Below, piece after piece: positions 9,683-15,549 of a stretch of 26,088 bases of DNA. Positions within the stretch are counted from its first letter, which is position 1; each line of letters opens with the position of its first letter. A program made the position numbers and the translations under genes. The stretch is from a virus, in the IMG/VR virus record IMGVR_UViG_3300046003_001992, positions 1-26,088 of that record; one strand, written 5' to 3'. The notes under the pieces are model-generated. The model had not been told where the DNA came from and ran no database searches. It saw nothing but the letters and a program-made list of their open reading frames with translations.

Positions 9683-9717
9683 AAAAAAAGAGAAAGTGCC
9701 TATTTCTTAGACACTTT
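9683..9717 (-). terminator. Probable intrinsic terminator after the chaperone-like genes
   Basis: On the coding strand AAAGTGTC (9717-9710) can pair with GGCACTTT (9700-9693), 8 bp including one G-U pair, with a 9-nt loop. Three bases (CTC) follow and then seven T residues (9689-9683). The hairpin overlaps the last codons of the 96-residue gene. The 3-base gap before the T run makes it weaker than the site at 11175-11200. Confidence 0.5.
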
Positions 9718-9990
9718 GCTCGTATATGTGGGTTTTTGATCTGGAATACCGGGTTTTGCTAGAGGCTTGTTAGCTGTCACTATTTGACTCTTTCCTTGCC
9801 CTTTTTCATATTCTTCTTGCTCTTTCTTATAAAATTCATTAATCTGATTAAAGGTAAACTTGCGTAACCATATAGGCATATTATAAATTGTATTCCAATC
9901 ATATCCACCTTTACCGAAAAACACTATTTCGTGAATTTGAGTAAAAACAGAAGCTCTATACTCAGGCGTTAGGGTAAAAAAAGGAAACAC
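9700..9990 (-). CDS. Tail assembly chaperone-like C-terminal frame (96 aa), possible frameshift product
   Basis: The frame has only a GTG (9990) as upstream start and overlaps the preceding gp26-like gene by 29 nt in the +1 register. Residues ~20-55 hold GYDWNTIYNMPIWLRKF and then a charged helix of Glu/Lys/Tyr, resembling the C-terminal extension of tail assembly chaperones (or the gp51-type baseplate hub factors of T4-like phages). The C-terminus is a Pro/Lys/Ser-rich tail. Position supports the chaperone reading: two overlapping frames directly before the tape measure gene, apart from the HNH insertion. A run of seven T (9982-9976) in the overlap could let ribosomes slip so that this frame is made fused to the upstream protein. 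Whether it starts independently or only by frameshift is undecided. Confidence 0.7.
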   Translation of the reverse strand: MFPFFTLTPEYRASVFTQIHEIVFFGKGGYDWNTIYNMPIWLRKFTFNQINEFYKKEQEEYEKGQGKSQIVTANKPLAKPGIPDQKPTYTSKVSKK

Positions 9991-10720
9991 CCATTGGTAG
10001 GTCTACACCCTCCTTTGTGTAGCCGTCGGAACCGACGAAGGTAAAGGTTAGGTTTAAATCTGGCGATATTTCCTTAATATACTCTCTTAAGGCTTGTGCA
10101 TCGGCAGCTAACATAAAGTTATCTACGAACTCTCTAATTGCTTTTGCTTCTCTATTGTTATTAACAGCTATAATAGAATACTTTAATCTAGTAGTTACTT
10201 CGGCTGATAGGTTAATCTTTTTAAGACCTTTCAGCTCATTCTCTATTTGTCTTTCATCTTTATGAGTTAACATCTTAAAAGATATTTGGTTCTGTGATTT
10301 AGGTAAAGTAAAAGTAAATTCGTTATTATTCTTAAATAAACTATAATCCACTTCCTTATTCTTCATCTCCGCTAAATCAATAGTAATAACCTCTTCTTCC
10401 CCTGTTATAGGATGAGCAAATGTTACTTTGTAATCTTTACCGTAACCTAGAATACGTGCTGCTATCAAGATTGCATTTTTATCTCCTACAGTTAAATCAT
10501 CGTAGTTAATCTTTGATACGATAAGGGATTTTAATAGTTTATCAAATACTGTACCGTCTTTCAAGTAGTTCTGATTTGATAAAATATCCTCTTCTTTTGC
10601 AGTCATATACTTCATCTCTACTACTCCAGAAGATAGCGGATTATCTAGCGGGTACAACAGTCCTTTGGAGGGTAACTCGACGTTTTCTGTTGGGAGACTC
10701 ATTTTTACTTCATTGTCCAT
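9962..10720 (-). CDS. gp26-like (T4_baseplate family) protein, probable tail assembly chaperone or hub subunit
   Basis: The 252-residue protein contains ENVELPSKGLLYP at ~12-25 and MKYMTAKEEDILSN at ~36-50, the hallmark start of the T4 gp26/T4_baseplate family (Pfam PF12322). The rest is mixed alpha/beta with charged helices, and no membrane segment is seen. In T4 gp26 is assigned to baseplate hub formation, but here the gene lies just before the tape measure and overlaps a second frame, which is the arrangement of G/GT-type tail chaperones. ATG at 10720 is 23 nt from a promoter-like motif; an alternative in-frame ATG at 10702 (MSLPTEN) would remove six residues. Family membership is well supported; the chaperone role is inferred from layout. 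Confidence 0.8.
   Translation of the reverse strand: MDNEVKMSLPTENVELPSKGLLYPLDNPLSSGVVEMKYMTAKEEDILSNQNYLKDGTVFDKLLKSLIVSKINYDDLTVGDKNAILIAARILGYGKDYKVTFAHPITGEEEVITIDLAEMKNKEVDYSLFKNNNEFTFTLPKSQNQISFKMLTHKDERQIENELKGLKKINLSAEVTTRLKYSIIAVNNNREAKAIREFVDNFMLAADAQALREYIKEISPDLNLTFTFVGSDGYTKEGVDLPMGVSFFYPNA
9976..9982 (-). other. Candidate programmed frameshift slip site (T7 run)
   Basis: The coding strand reads TCC TTT TTT TAC in the gp26-like frame, with seven T in a row, eleven nt before that frame's TGA stop. A +1 slip (or -2) of the Phe tRNA re-pairs perfectly on TTT and enters the 96-residue frame at ACC, giving a fusion of about 339 residues. Confidence 0.45.
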
Positions 10721-10743
10721 AATCTTAATTTAGTTAATTTATT

Positions 10744-10751
10744 AATAAATA
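10744..10751 (-). promoter_or_regulatory. Candidate late promoter of gp26-like gene
   Basis: The coding strand reads ATATTTATT, the same variant as upstream of the sheath gene. There are 23 nt to the ATG at 10720. Confidence 0.5.
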
Positions 10752-10759
10752 TATAGAGG

Positions 10760-11116
10760 CTAGCTTTTGCTTTCTCGTATAAAATTCTTTACAGTAGCAA
10801 CTAGAGTTAGGTTTATAATAAACAGTAAATACAGTGTTATTTCTAAAGCTAAGGTAGTTTTTTGCGTGTTTTCTGAGAGATTGAATATAGATGCAAGTAC
10901 TACGTTAATTACTGCTAGAACCAGTACTGCTGGAATAAAACTGAATAGTGTTAATCCAATGCAGGTGGTAAAAGACATTAGCATCCTTAATGGCCATGCT
11001 ACTAAAAACCTAGTTAAAGTAAATCTACTTGATATTTCTACTGTTTTTGAGTAAATGTACAGGGGAAATCCTATAAAAACGCCTATTAGTACCGATACTA
11101 CAAATATATAAGCCAT
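10760..11116 (-). CDS. Membrane protein of unknown function (118 aa)
   Basis: I see three hydrophobic regions: ~2-22, a long one at ~45-78 that may be one or two spans, and ~88-110. Short basic or polar stretches lie between them, and the tail is charged (KNFIRESKS). No catalytic motif is evident. It follows the tail tube terminator and precedes the gp26-like gene, so it is an odd membrane protein inside a tail module. It could act in lysis (holin-like), superinfection exclusion or envelope remodelling, but nothing in the sequence decides between these. A weaker version of the promoter motif (ATATTTAGG, 11132-11140) lies 15 nt before the ATG. Confidence 0.7.
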   Translation of the reverse strand: MAYIFVVSVLIGVFIGFPLYIYSKTVEISSRFTLTRFLVAWPLRMLMSFTTCIGLTLFSFIPAVLVLAVINVVLASIFNLSENTQKTTLALEITLYLLFIINLTLVATVKNFIRESKS

Positions 11117-11131
11117 AACTTTTATTTTATA

Positions 11132-11139
11132 CCTAAATA
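11132..11139 (-). promoter_or_regulatory. Weak variant of the late promoter motif
   Basis: The coding strand reads TATTTAGG, matching six of eight positions of the core motif, 15 nt before the ATG of the membrane protein. It lies just downstream of the 11175-11200 terminator, where a new promoter would be needed. Confidence 0.35.
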
Positions 11140-11174
11140 TATGTGTTTTTTACGTACTTTCCAACTTTTTAACA

Positions 11175-11200
11175 TAAAAAAAGCCGCTTTTTAGGCGGCT
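11175..11200 (-). terminator. Strong intrinsic terminator after tail tube gene
   Basis: On the coding strand AGCCGC (11200-11195) pairs with GCGGCT (11187-11182) around a 7-nt loop, followed at once by a run of seven T (11181-11175). It lies 20 nt after the tail tube stop codon. High-copy tube and sheath transcripts would end here. Confidence 0.88.
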
Positions 11201-11219
11201 CTTTAGTATTTTTAATCGA

Positions 11220-11705
11220 TTAGTAGTTCAAGATACAATAATCCATTCCTATACCTAATTCAATTGTGATTGCATCTTGGTTAGACCAGTCGTAAGAACC
11301 GAAGTTTGATGTCTTAATGAAAGCACCTTTAATAATCCACTCCGATACCACATCGCCTACTGGACCTAAGATTGATAAGTTCAAATCTTTCTTATAGAAG
11401 TCAGAATAACCGTCACGTCCTGTAACAGACTCATGTGATAAACGAATCCACTCCATTACTGCTTGTTGACCAGAAGGAGAAATTGGGTTATATAAGTTTA
11501 AAGTCATATCCTGCCATTCAGCCTTTCCTTTAATCTTACGGTAAACGTTAATATGGTCAATTTTAACTTCGTTTAAGTTTACGTTTGGTGCAGTTGCACT
11601 CTTGATCATGAAAGATGGAATACCATCAATATACATTATAAATCGGTTCTGAACGGTAGGTTCAAAAGCGGTAAACATTATTTCATTTGGATCTAATACT
11701 GGCAT
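11220..11705 (-). CDS. Tail tube protein, T4 gp19-like
   Basis: The 161-residue protein matches the T4 gp19 tail tube family in length and pattern: a start of VQNRFIMYIDGIPSFMIKSA at ~18-37, a VNLNEVKIDHINVYRKIKG block, WQDMTLNLYNPISPSG at ~64-79, and a C-terminal beta segment GSYDWSNQDAITIELGIGMD. Such proteins stack as hexamers to form the inner tube through which DNA and the tape measure pass. It follows the sheath gene with one small gene between, as usual for contractile tails. It has its own promoter-like motif 16 nt before the ATG and a strong terminator after the stop, consistent with very high separate expression. Confidence 0.93.
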   Translation of the reverse strand: MPVLDPNEIMFTAFEPTVQNRFIMYIDGIPSFMIKSATAPNVNLNEVKIDHINVYRKIKGKAEWQDMTLNLYNPISPSGQQAVMEWIRLSHESVTGRDGYSDFYKKDLNLSILGPVGDVVSEWIIKGAFIKTSNFGSYDWSNQDAITIELGIGMDYCILNY

Positions 11706-11721
11706 TTTATTCTCTATTTAG

Positions 11722-11729
11722 TATAAATA
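11722..11729 (-). promoter_or_regulatory. Candidate late promoter of tail tube gene
   Basis: The coding strand reads GATATTTATACT. The 8-base core TATTTATA ends 16 nt before the tube ATG at 11705. Confidence 0.6.
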
Positions 11730-11745
11730 TCTGTTAATACGAAAC

Positions 11746-12165
11746 TTATTTTTTCAGTTTTTTCTTTTTAACTGATTCTTCAATCTTCTCTTCAGCTGTC
11801 ATAGTTTCCATTTCAGAAATTCTTTGCTCAAGCTTTGCTTTAGCTTTCTTTAAAGCCTCTACATCATGCTTAGGTTTAGCTACAGGAGCTTCTTCCATCT
11901 TTTTCATCTTATCGGTATCTACATCTACTTCGTTGTAAAGTCCTTTAGCCATTTTTTCTTTAGAAGACATCTTTTCTTCCATTTTTTCCATCTTATCGGT
12001 ATCTGCTACTGCATTTACTTCTTTGATTTTTCCTACTTTAGGCATCTTTACTACCTCTGTATAAGCGCCACCGCCATTAACTTTAGCTTCAGCAAGAATT
12101 TCTCTAGTTAAAGATTCAAATAGATTCTTAGATAAACGAAGTCTAATTTTTGTATTATTGTTCAT
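11746..12165 (-). CDS. Lys/Glu/Met-rich helical protein of unknown function (139 aa)
   Basis: No known family is recognised. The first ~30 residues (LRLSKNLFESLTREILAEAK) form an amphipathic helix. The middle has two copies of a DTDKMxKMEE element at ~56-65 and ~83-92, and the C-terminal 45 residues are a highly charged predicted coiled coil ending in a poly-Lys tail. It lacks membrane segments. It lies between sheath and tube genes, 22 nt after the sheath stop's upstream neighbour spacing is taken into account, with no promoter motif of its own, so it is probably co-transcribed from the unit ahead. A scaffold, chaperone or minor virion protein is possible. Confidence 0.7.
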   Translation of the reverse strand: MNNNTKIRLRLSKNLFESLTREILAEAKVNGGGAYTEVVKMPKVGKIKEVNAVADTDKMEKMEEKMSSKEKMAKGLYNEVDVDTDKMKKMEEAPVAKPKHDVEALKKAKAKLEQRISEMETMTAEEKIEESVKKKKLKK

Positions 12166-12187
12166 CGAACGAGTGTTTTATAGTTTA

Positions 12188-13966
12188 TTACCCAAAGGTT
12201 ACGCCTGTTGGTAAGATGTTGAATGTTAATTGAATAAATTCCGCTGTTCTAGTTGGTTGCAAGTAAATTGCACCTACAAGTAAGTTTCTATCAATAACAT
12301 CTGGTGTGTTATTAGTTTCATCCATCACTACTCTGAATGCGTACAAACCTTGTCTTTGTTGTACGTAATCTAAGTAAGGATTAACTTGAGATAAGAATCT
12401 ATTTCTAGTTACAGCTGTATTTTGTTCAAATACTAATGTCTCAGCAATTTGACCAATGTAACTCTTCAAGGCAATTAATAAACGTCTTACATTTACGCGA
12501 TCTAAAGCAGAAGCTTGAGCTTGTAAAGTCTTTTGTCCGTATACTACTGTACCTTGACCTGGGAATACTGCAATTGGGTTAACTTTTGCACTGTATAAAG
12601 TATTTCTATCTGCTACTGTTAAGCGTCTTTCTGGTTGGATTACTGTTGGTAAACCTCCTCTGTTAAGACCTGCAGGTGCAAACCATTCAGCAGATACTTT
12701 ATCATTGTACTCGTAAACGGCAGGGATGATAGTAGAAGCAGGTACGAAATTTAACTTACCAGTTTCTATTGATCTTACTTGTACCCATGGCCAATATGTA
12801 GCACCGTATGAATTATCGTAAGTTTGAGCTGCTGCTGTTACACTTGCAACTGATTGGTTATAGGTAACCATATCTACTACTGCAATAGCATCACCTCTGT
12901 TTTGTACTGTACTTAATAGAGCACTAATTTGACTAGGTGAGTTTTGATAAGTAATACCTGGAGCATATAATGCATTGTAAGCATATGCATCTGTATTAGC
13001 AAGTAAGCTAATTGCGGTATCATAATCAGTAGAAAATAATCCTTGTACGTTATTAGTATTTGAAGTAGCTGCAACTGCTTTAATATTCTCGTACATGTTT
13101 AATGAAGCCGATGTACTAAAGTCTGCATTTAAGCAACCAAATAAAGCACCTGTAGCACTACCAAATGAACCATTTAATGAACCACTCCCTGCTGCTGGTA
13201 AAGAAGCTGTGTAGTAAGCATATGGTTGACCCTGTGGATTTAAGTAATTTGGAGTTGGAGCAAATACGTTAGAAACTCTTACGTAGTTTGATGCGTTAGG
13301 ATAAGATCCTGAAATTTGAATGTAATAAGCACCGCCATCACTTGTTACGTTTTGAGCTTGATCTCCTAATACGTAAGCAATATAGTTATTTTGATTTGGA
13401 TCCATTGAAAGATTAGACCAAGTTTCTACTACGCTCTTATTTGTAGTGTAGTCGTTACCTTGTCTAATTAATAAGGTGAATAAACCAGATCCTGTATCTA
13501 CATTAGAAATTTCCCATCTTACGTTGTTAGCTGAACCAGAAGGCAATAAACCTTTTGGAGCTTGTGATCCTGATGCAGATGCACTGTTATTCATTACATT
13601 ACCTACGCTTATAGTTTGAAGTTCAAACGAAGCAGAAACTGCTCCTAAAAGCGAAGCAACAGAAGCTGTTGCTGCAGTATAAGAACCACTAGCTACTCTT
13701 GTTACTAACAAAGAAGTACCTCCTTGTTGGAAGTAATTATAAGCTGCTTGAGAGGTCAAGTAATCATAAGATGTACCTCCAGAAATGAAGGTAGCACCGT
13801 ATTTTGCTTTATACTCAGAATATGTTGTAATTAGAGTTGGAATGTTTACTCTACCAAGTACGGTTGGGCCAACTAATGCTGCACCAACTGTAATAGGACC
13901 TGCTGTTATTTGAGATTGGTCATTCTCTGAAAGGAATACACCTGGGGAAATTAATGCTTCTGCCAT
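12188..13966 (-). CDS. Tail sheath protein, T4 gp18-like
   Basis: The 592-residue protein begins MAEALISPGVFLSENDQSQI, the typical opening of contractile sheath proteins, followed by GAALVGPTVLGRVNIPTLI. The variable Ser/Asn/Tyr-rich central part (~110-340) is where sheaths carry surface domains. The conserved C-terminal part has VSAEWFAPAGLNRGGLP near 415-435, an AVFPGQGTVVYGQKTL segment near 470-485, VNVRRLLIALKSYIGQ, and the closing TAEFIQLTFNILPTGVTFG. The sheath is the helical outer layer that shortens to drive the tube through the envelope. A promoter-like motif lies 20 nt before the ATG. Confidence 0.95.
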   Translation of the reverse strand: MAEALISPGVFLSENDQSQITAGPITVGAALVGPTVLGRVNIPTLITTYSEYKAKYGATFISGGTSYDYLTSQAAYNYFQQGGTSLLVTRVASGSYTAATASVASLLGAVSASFELQTISVGNVMNNSASASGSQAPKGLLPSGSANNVRWEISNVDTGSGLFTLLIRQGNDYTTNKSVVETWSNLSMDPNQNNYIAYVLGDQAQNVTSDGGAYYIQISGSYPNASNYVRVSNVFAPTPNYLNPQGQPYAYYTASLPAAGSGSLNGSFGSATGALFGCLNADFSTSASLNMYENIKAVAATSNTNNVQGLFSTDYDTAISLLANTDAYAYNALYAPGITYQNSPSQISALLSTVQNRGDAIAVVDMVTYNQSVASVTAAAQTYDNSYGATYWPWVQVRSIETGKLNFVPASTIIPAVYEYNDKVSAEWFAPAGLNRGGLPTVIQPERRLTVADRNTLYSAKVNPIAVFPGQGTVVYGQKTLQAQASALDRVNVRRLLIALKSYIGQIAETLVFEQNTAVTRNRFLSQVNPYLDYVQQRQGLYAFRVVMDETNNTPDVIDRNLLVGAIYLQPTRTAEFIQLTFNILPTGVTFG

Positions 13967-13986
13967 TTTAATAATTTATTTCTACT

Positions 13987-13994
13987 AATAAATA
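13987..13994 (-). promoter_or_regulatory. Candidate late promoter of tail sheath gene
   Basis: The coding strand reads GCTATTTATTAG, a last-base variant of the core motif, 20 nt before the sheath ATG at 13966. Confidence 0.55.
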
Positions 13995-14022
13995 GCTGAT
14001 ACCGTTGGCAAAACCTAATTTA

Positions 14023-14268
14023 TTACAATGGCTTGATCTCGCCTGTTTCTGGGTTGATTGAACCATCGCCGTACTTCTTTCCAAAAGAAGATAAAAGCTC
14101 TCTTTCCTTGGTTGCGTTTTCTTTAATTACTACTTTTAAACCTTCTAATTCTAGATTTATTAAAGTTTTTCTGTAGTTAAGATCGCCTAAAATTGAGATT
14201 GTCTCATACACAGCTTTTCTAACGTCTTGAAGTTCTTTTAATTCTTCGGGAGTTACTGATTGACTCAT
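14023..14268 (-). CDS. Small helical protein of unknown function (81 aa)
   Basis: Nearly the whole protein is predicted coiled coil (TPEELKELQDVRKAVYETIS and a second charged helix), ending in a Gly/Pro-rich tail that reads INPETGEIKPL. No family is recognised. It starts 5 nt after the membrane-anchored 66-residue gene and so shares its transcript. It may be a small assembly factor or a partner of that protein. Confidence 0.65.
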   Translation of the reverse strand: MSQSVTPEELKELQDVRKAVYETISILGDLNYRKTLINLELEGLKVVIKENATKERELLSSFGKKYGDGSINPETGEIKPL

Positions 14269-14273
14269 AGTCT

Positions 14274-14474
14274 TTATTTTTTTGTTTTTGTACTTTTTGG
14301 TTTAGTAGCTTTAGGAGCAGCTTTTTCAGCTTTCTCTACAACTTCTTTTACCTCTTTAATAATTGGAGCAGCTGCTTTTTCTATCTTCTCAATAGCTTCA
14401 GGAGCTGATTTAGTGAATTTATACCCAGCATAAATTGTTGCTGCGATTATCACTACTACGATAAATGTTAACAT
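14274..14474 (-). CDS. Single-span membrane protein with Lys/Ala/Glu tail (66 aa)
   Basis: Residues 2-18 form one hydrophobic span (LTFIVVVIIAATIYAGY). The rest is a low-complexity Ala/Lys/Glu/Pro tail ending in a cluster of Lys and Thr, likely facing the cytoplasm. No known family or catalytic residue is visible. It begins a two-gene unit with the 81-residue helical protein and has a promoter-like motif 27 nt upstream. A lysis accessory or membrane-tether role is conceivable but unsupported. Confidence 0.65.
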   Translation of the reverse strand: MLTFIVVVIIAATIYAGYKFTKSAPEAIEKIEKAAAPIIKEVKEVVEKAEKAAPKATKPKSTKTKK

Positions 14475-14501
14475 ATTTTTTTAATTTTTAAGTTAGCTAT
14501 A

Positions 14502-14509
14502 TATAAATA
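14502..14509 (-). promoter_or_regulatory. Candidate late promoter of the 66/81-residue gene pair
   Basis: The coding strand reads GATATTTATATATAGC. The core ends 27 nt before the ATG at 14474 and lies just after the stop of the DUF2061 gene. Confidence 0.6.
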
Positions 14510-14529
14510 TCCAATAAAAGCGCAAAACG

Positions 14530-14745
14530 CTATTTTTTATCTTTCAATCCGTATTTAATCCACCTATACCAAATTCTTTCGTGAATGTAGTATTGAATAG
14601 GTTTATATACTAATTCTGCTATACCAAATGCAGCACCTACCTTGATTGAGCCGCTTATTAACCACATTAACAAGAATCCAATAAGAGTACTAATAATTCT
14701 ATAGCTAATTGTCTTGGCTATGTGTCTTCTTTTGTCTACTATCAT
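14530..14745 (-). CDS. DUF2061 family membrane protein
   Basis: The 71-residue protein fits the DUF2061 pattern: an N-terminal basic stretch, KTISYRIISTLIGFLLMWLI, a second hydrophobic segment at ~36-46 and the signature YYIHERIWYRWIKYG near the C-terminus. The family is a small two-span inner-membrane protein of unknown function that is often found beside sulfate or nucleotide-sugar genes in bacteria. Its ATG overlaps the stop of the nucleotidyltransferase gene by 4 nt (ATGA), so it belongs to the same cassette, as its last gene. Whether it takes part in sulfation is unknown. Confidence 0.8.
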   Translation of the reverse strand: MIVDKRRHIAKTISYRIISTLIGFLLMWLISGSIKVGAAFGIAELVYKPIQYYIHERIWYRWIKYGLKDKK

Positions 14746-15128
14746 AACTTTCCTTCTGCTTTCATCTGCTCACGGATTTTAGTGGCAGAAATATCGTGAA
14801 TCTCTTGAGGTGGAACGTGTTCTATAACATCGTACCCAATTCCTCTTCCAATATTCACCGATTCGATGTCAGGTATTACGATTATATGAACTTTTTGCTC
14901 ATTTATCAACTTTTGAAGAGATATTTTTAAGTTTTCAAAGACTTGCCATGCATTCCATGGATTTTTCTCATCAGGTTTTACATCTCTAATACATAGTAGT
15001 ACTTTCTTACCCTCGTTTAAGGCTTGATCAATTAGCCATTGATGTCCCTCATGCCAGGGTTGCCAGCGCCCGATGAACATTGCATAACCGTCACCACTAC
15101 CATTCCCCTTTGCTAGTATATTTTTCAT
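14742..15128 (-). CDS. HxGH-type nucleotidyltransferase (NMNAT/cytidylyltransferase-like)
   Basis: The 128-residue protein shows the two signatures of the HxGH nucleotidyltransferase superfamily: MFIGRWQPWHEGH at ~17-29 and DISATKIREQM at ~112-122. These enzymes move AMP or CMP from a nucleoside triphosphate to a phosphate-bearing acceptor. The GR-x-QP-x-H-x-GH form is closest to NadM-like adenylyltransferases. It lacks the QxRN sulfate-binding motif of ATP sulfurylase, so it should not simply be called that. The start at 15128 is preferred to ATG 15080, which would cut off the first beta strand. It overlaps the APS-kinase-like gene by 32 nt, which links the two enzymes closely. The acceptor is unknown. 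Confidence 0.82.
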   Translation of the reverse strand: MKNILAKGNGSGDGYAMFIGRWQPWHEGHQWLIDQALNEGKKVLLCIRDVKPDEKNPWNAWQVFENLKISLQKLINEQKVHIIVIPDIESVNIGRGIGYDVIEHVPPQEIHDISATKIREQMKAEGKL

Positions 15129-15549
15129 TTAGCCTGGTTTTAATTAAATTAATACATTCCTCTAATGATTTTTCAGTAGTATTTAACATTAAATCCACCT
15201 CATCTGCTTGGGGAATCTCAAAGTCTTCTACATGGTAAGATTCTCTACCTCTTTCTTCATTATATGTTAAATACACCCAGAAGACTTCGTTTGTTAAACT
15301 GTTTAAATAGTCTCTCGCCTCTTTGTACGGGTATACTAGAGATAATACTACTCTAATATCATCAATACTCTGATTTAAGTAGTGAGCTATATCGCTAGCT
15401 CTATTTAAATTCTTGATTCTTCCCTCTTTACTATAGTCTTTATTAGTAAAGATCGTTCTAAGCTTATCACCGTCTATATTATAGGCTTTTAACTCTTTTG
15501 CTAGAGTGGTTTTACCGCTACATGGCTGACCGAATAATACTACTATCAT
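15097..15549 (-). CDS. APS kinase-like P-loop kinase
   Basis: The 150-residue protein has a Walker A loop GQPCSGKTT at ~7-15, IDGDKLRTIF at ~25-34, and YSKEGRIKNLNRASDIAHYL at ~39-58, the order and spacing of adenylylsulfate kinase (CysC), which phosphorylates APS to PAPS with ATP. A YPYKEARDYL segment and a Tyr/Glu-Pro region near residue 113 also fit. It is shorter than typical CysC (about 200 residues), with a reduced lid region. Its neighbours are a sulfotransferase (4-nt overlap) and a nucleotidyltransferase (32-nt overlap), so PAPS supply is the simplest role. Alternatives are another nucleotide or sugar kinase, as for the CysC-like CDP-phosphoramidate kinase of Campylobacter or a NadR-like salvage pair. 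Confidence 0.82.
   Translation of the reverse strand: MIVVLFGQPCSGKTTLAKELKAYNIDGDKLRTIFTNKDYSKEGRIKNLNRASDIAHYLNQSIDDIRVVLSLVYPYKEARDYLNSLTNEVFWVYLTYNEERGRESYHVEDFEIPQADEVDLMLNTTEKSLEECINLIKTRLNEKYTSKGEW

Noticed and set aside
10009-10015. AAGGAGG on the coding strand before the 96-residue frame, as a Shine-Dalgarno site
   Set aside because: It lies 18 nt from GTG 9990, too far for normal initiation, and other genes here use no such site; coincidence within the gp26-like coding sequence is more likely.
14511-14531. Short hairpin AGCG-TTTTG-CGCT at the end of the DUF2061 gene as a terminator
   Set aside because: The stem has only four pairs and the following tract is TTTATT, too weak to call.
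14742-15128. Calling the nucleotidyltransferase an ATP sulfurylase to complete a PAPS pathway
   Set aside because: The protein is only 128 residues and has the NMNAT-like GR-x-QP-x-H-x-GH motif, without the QxRN sulfate-binding motif.
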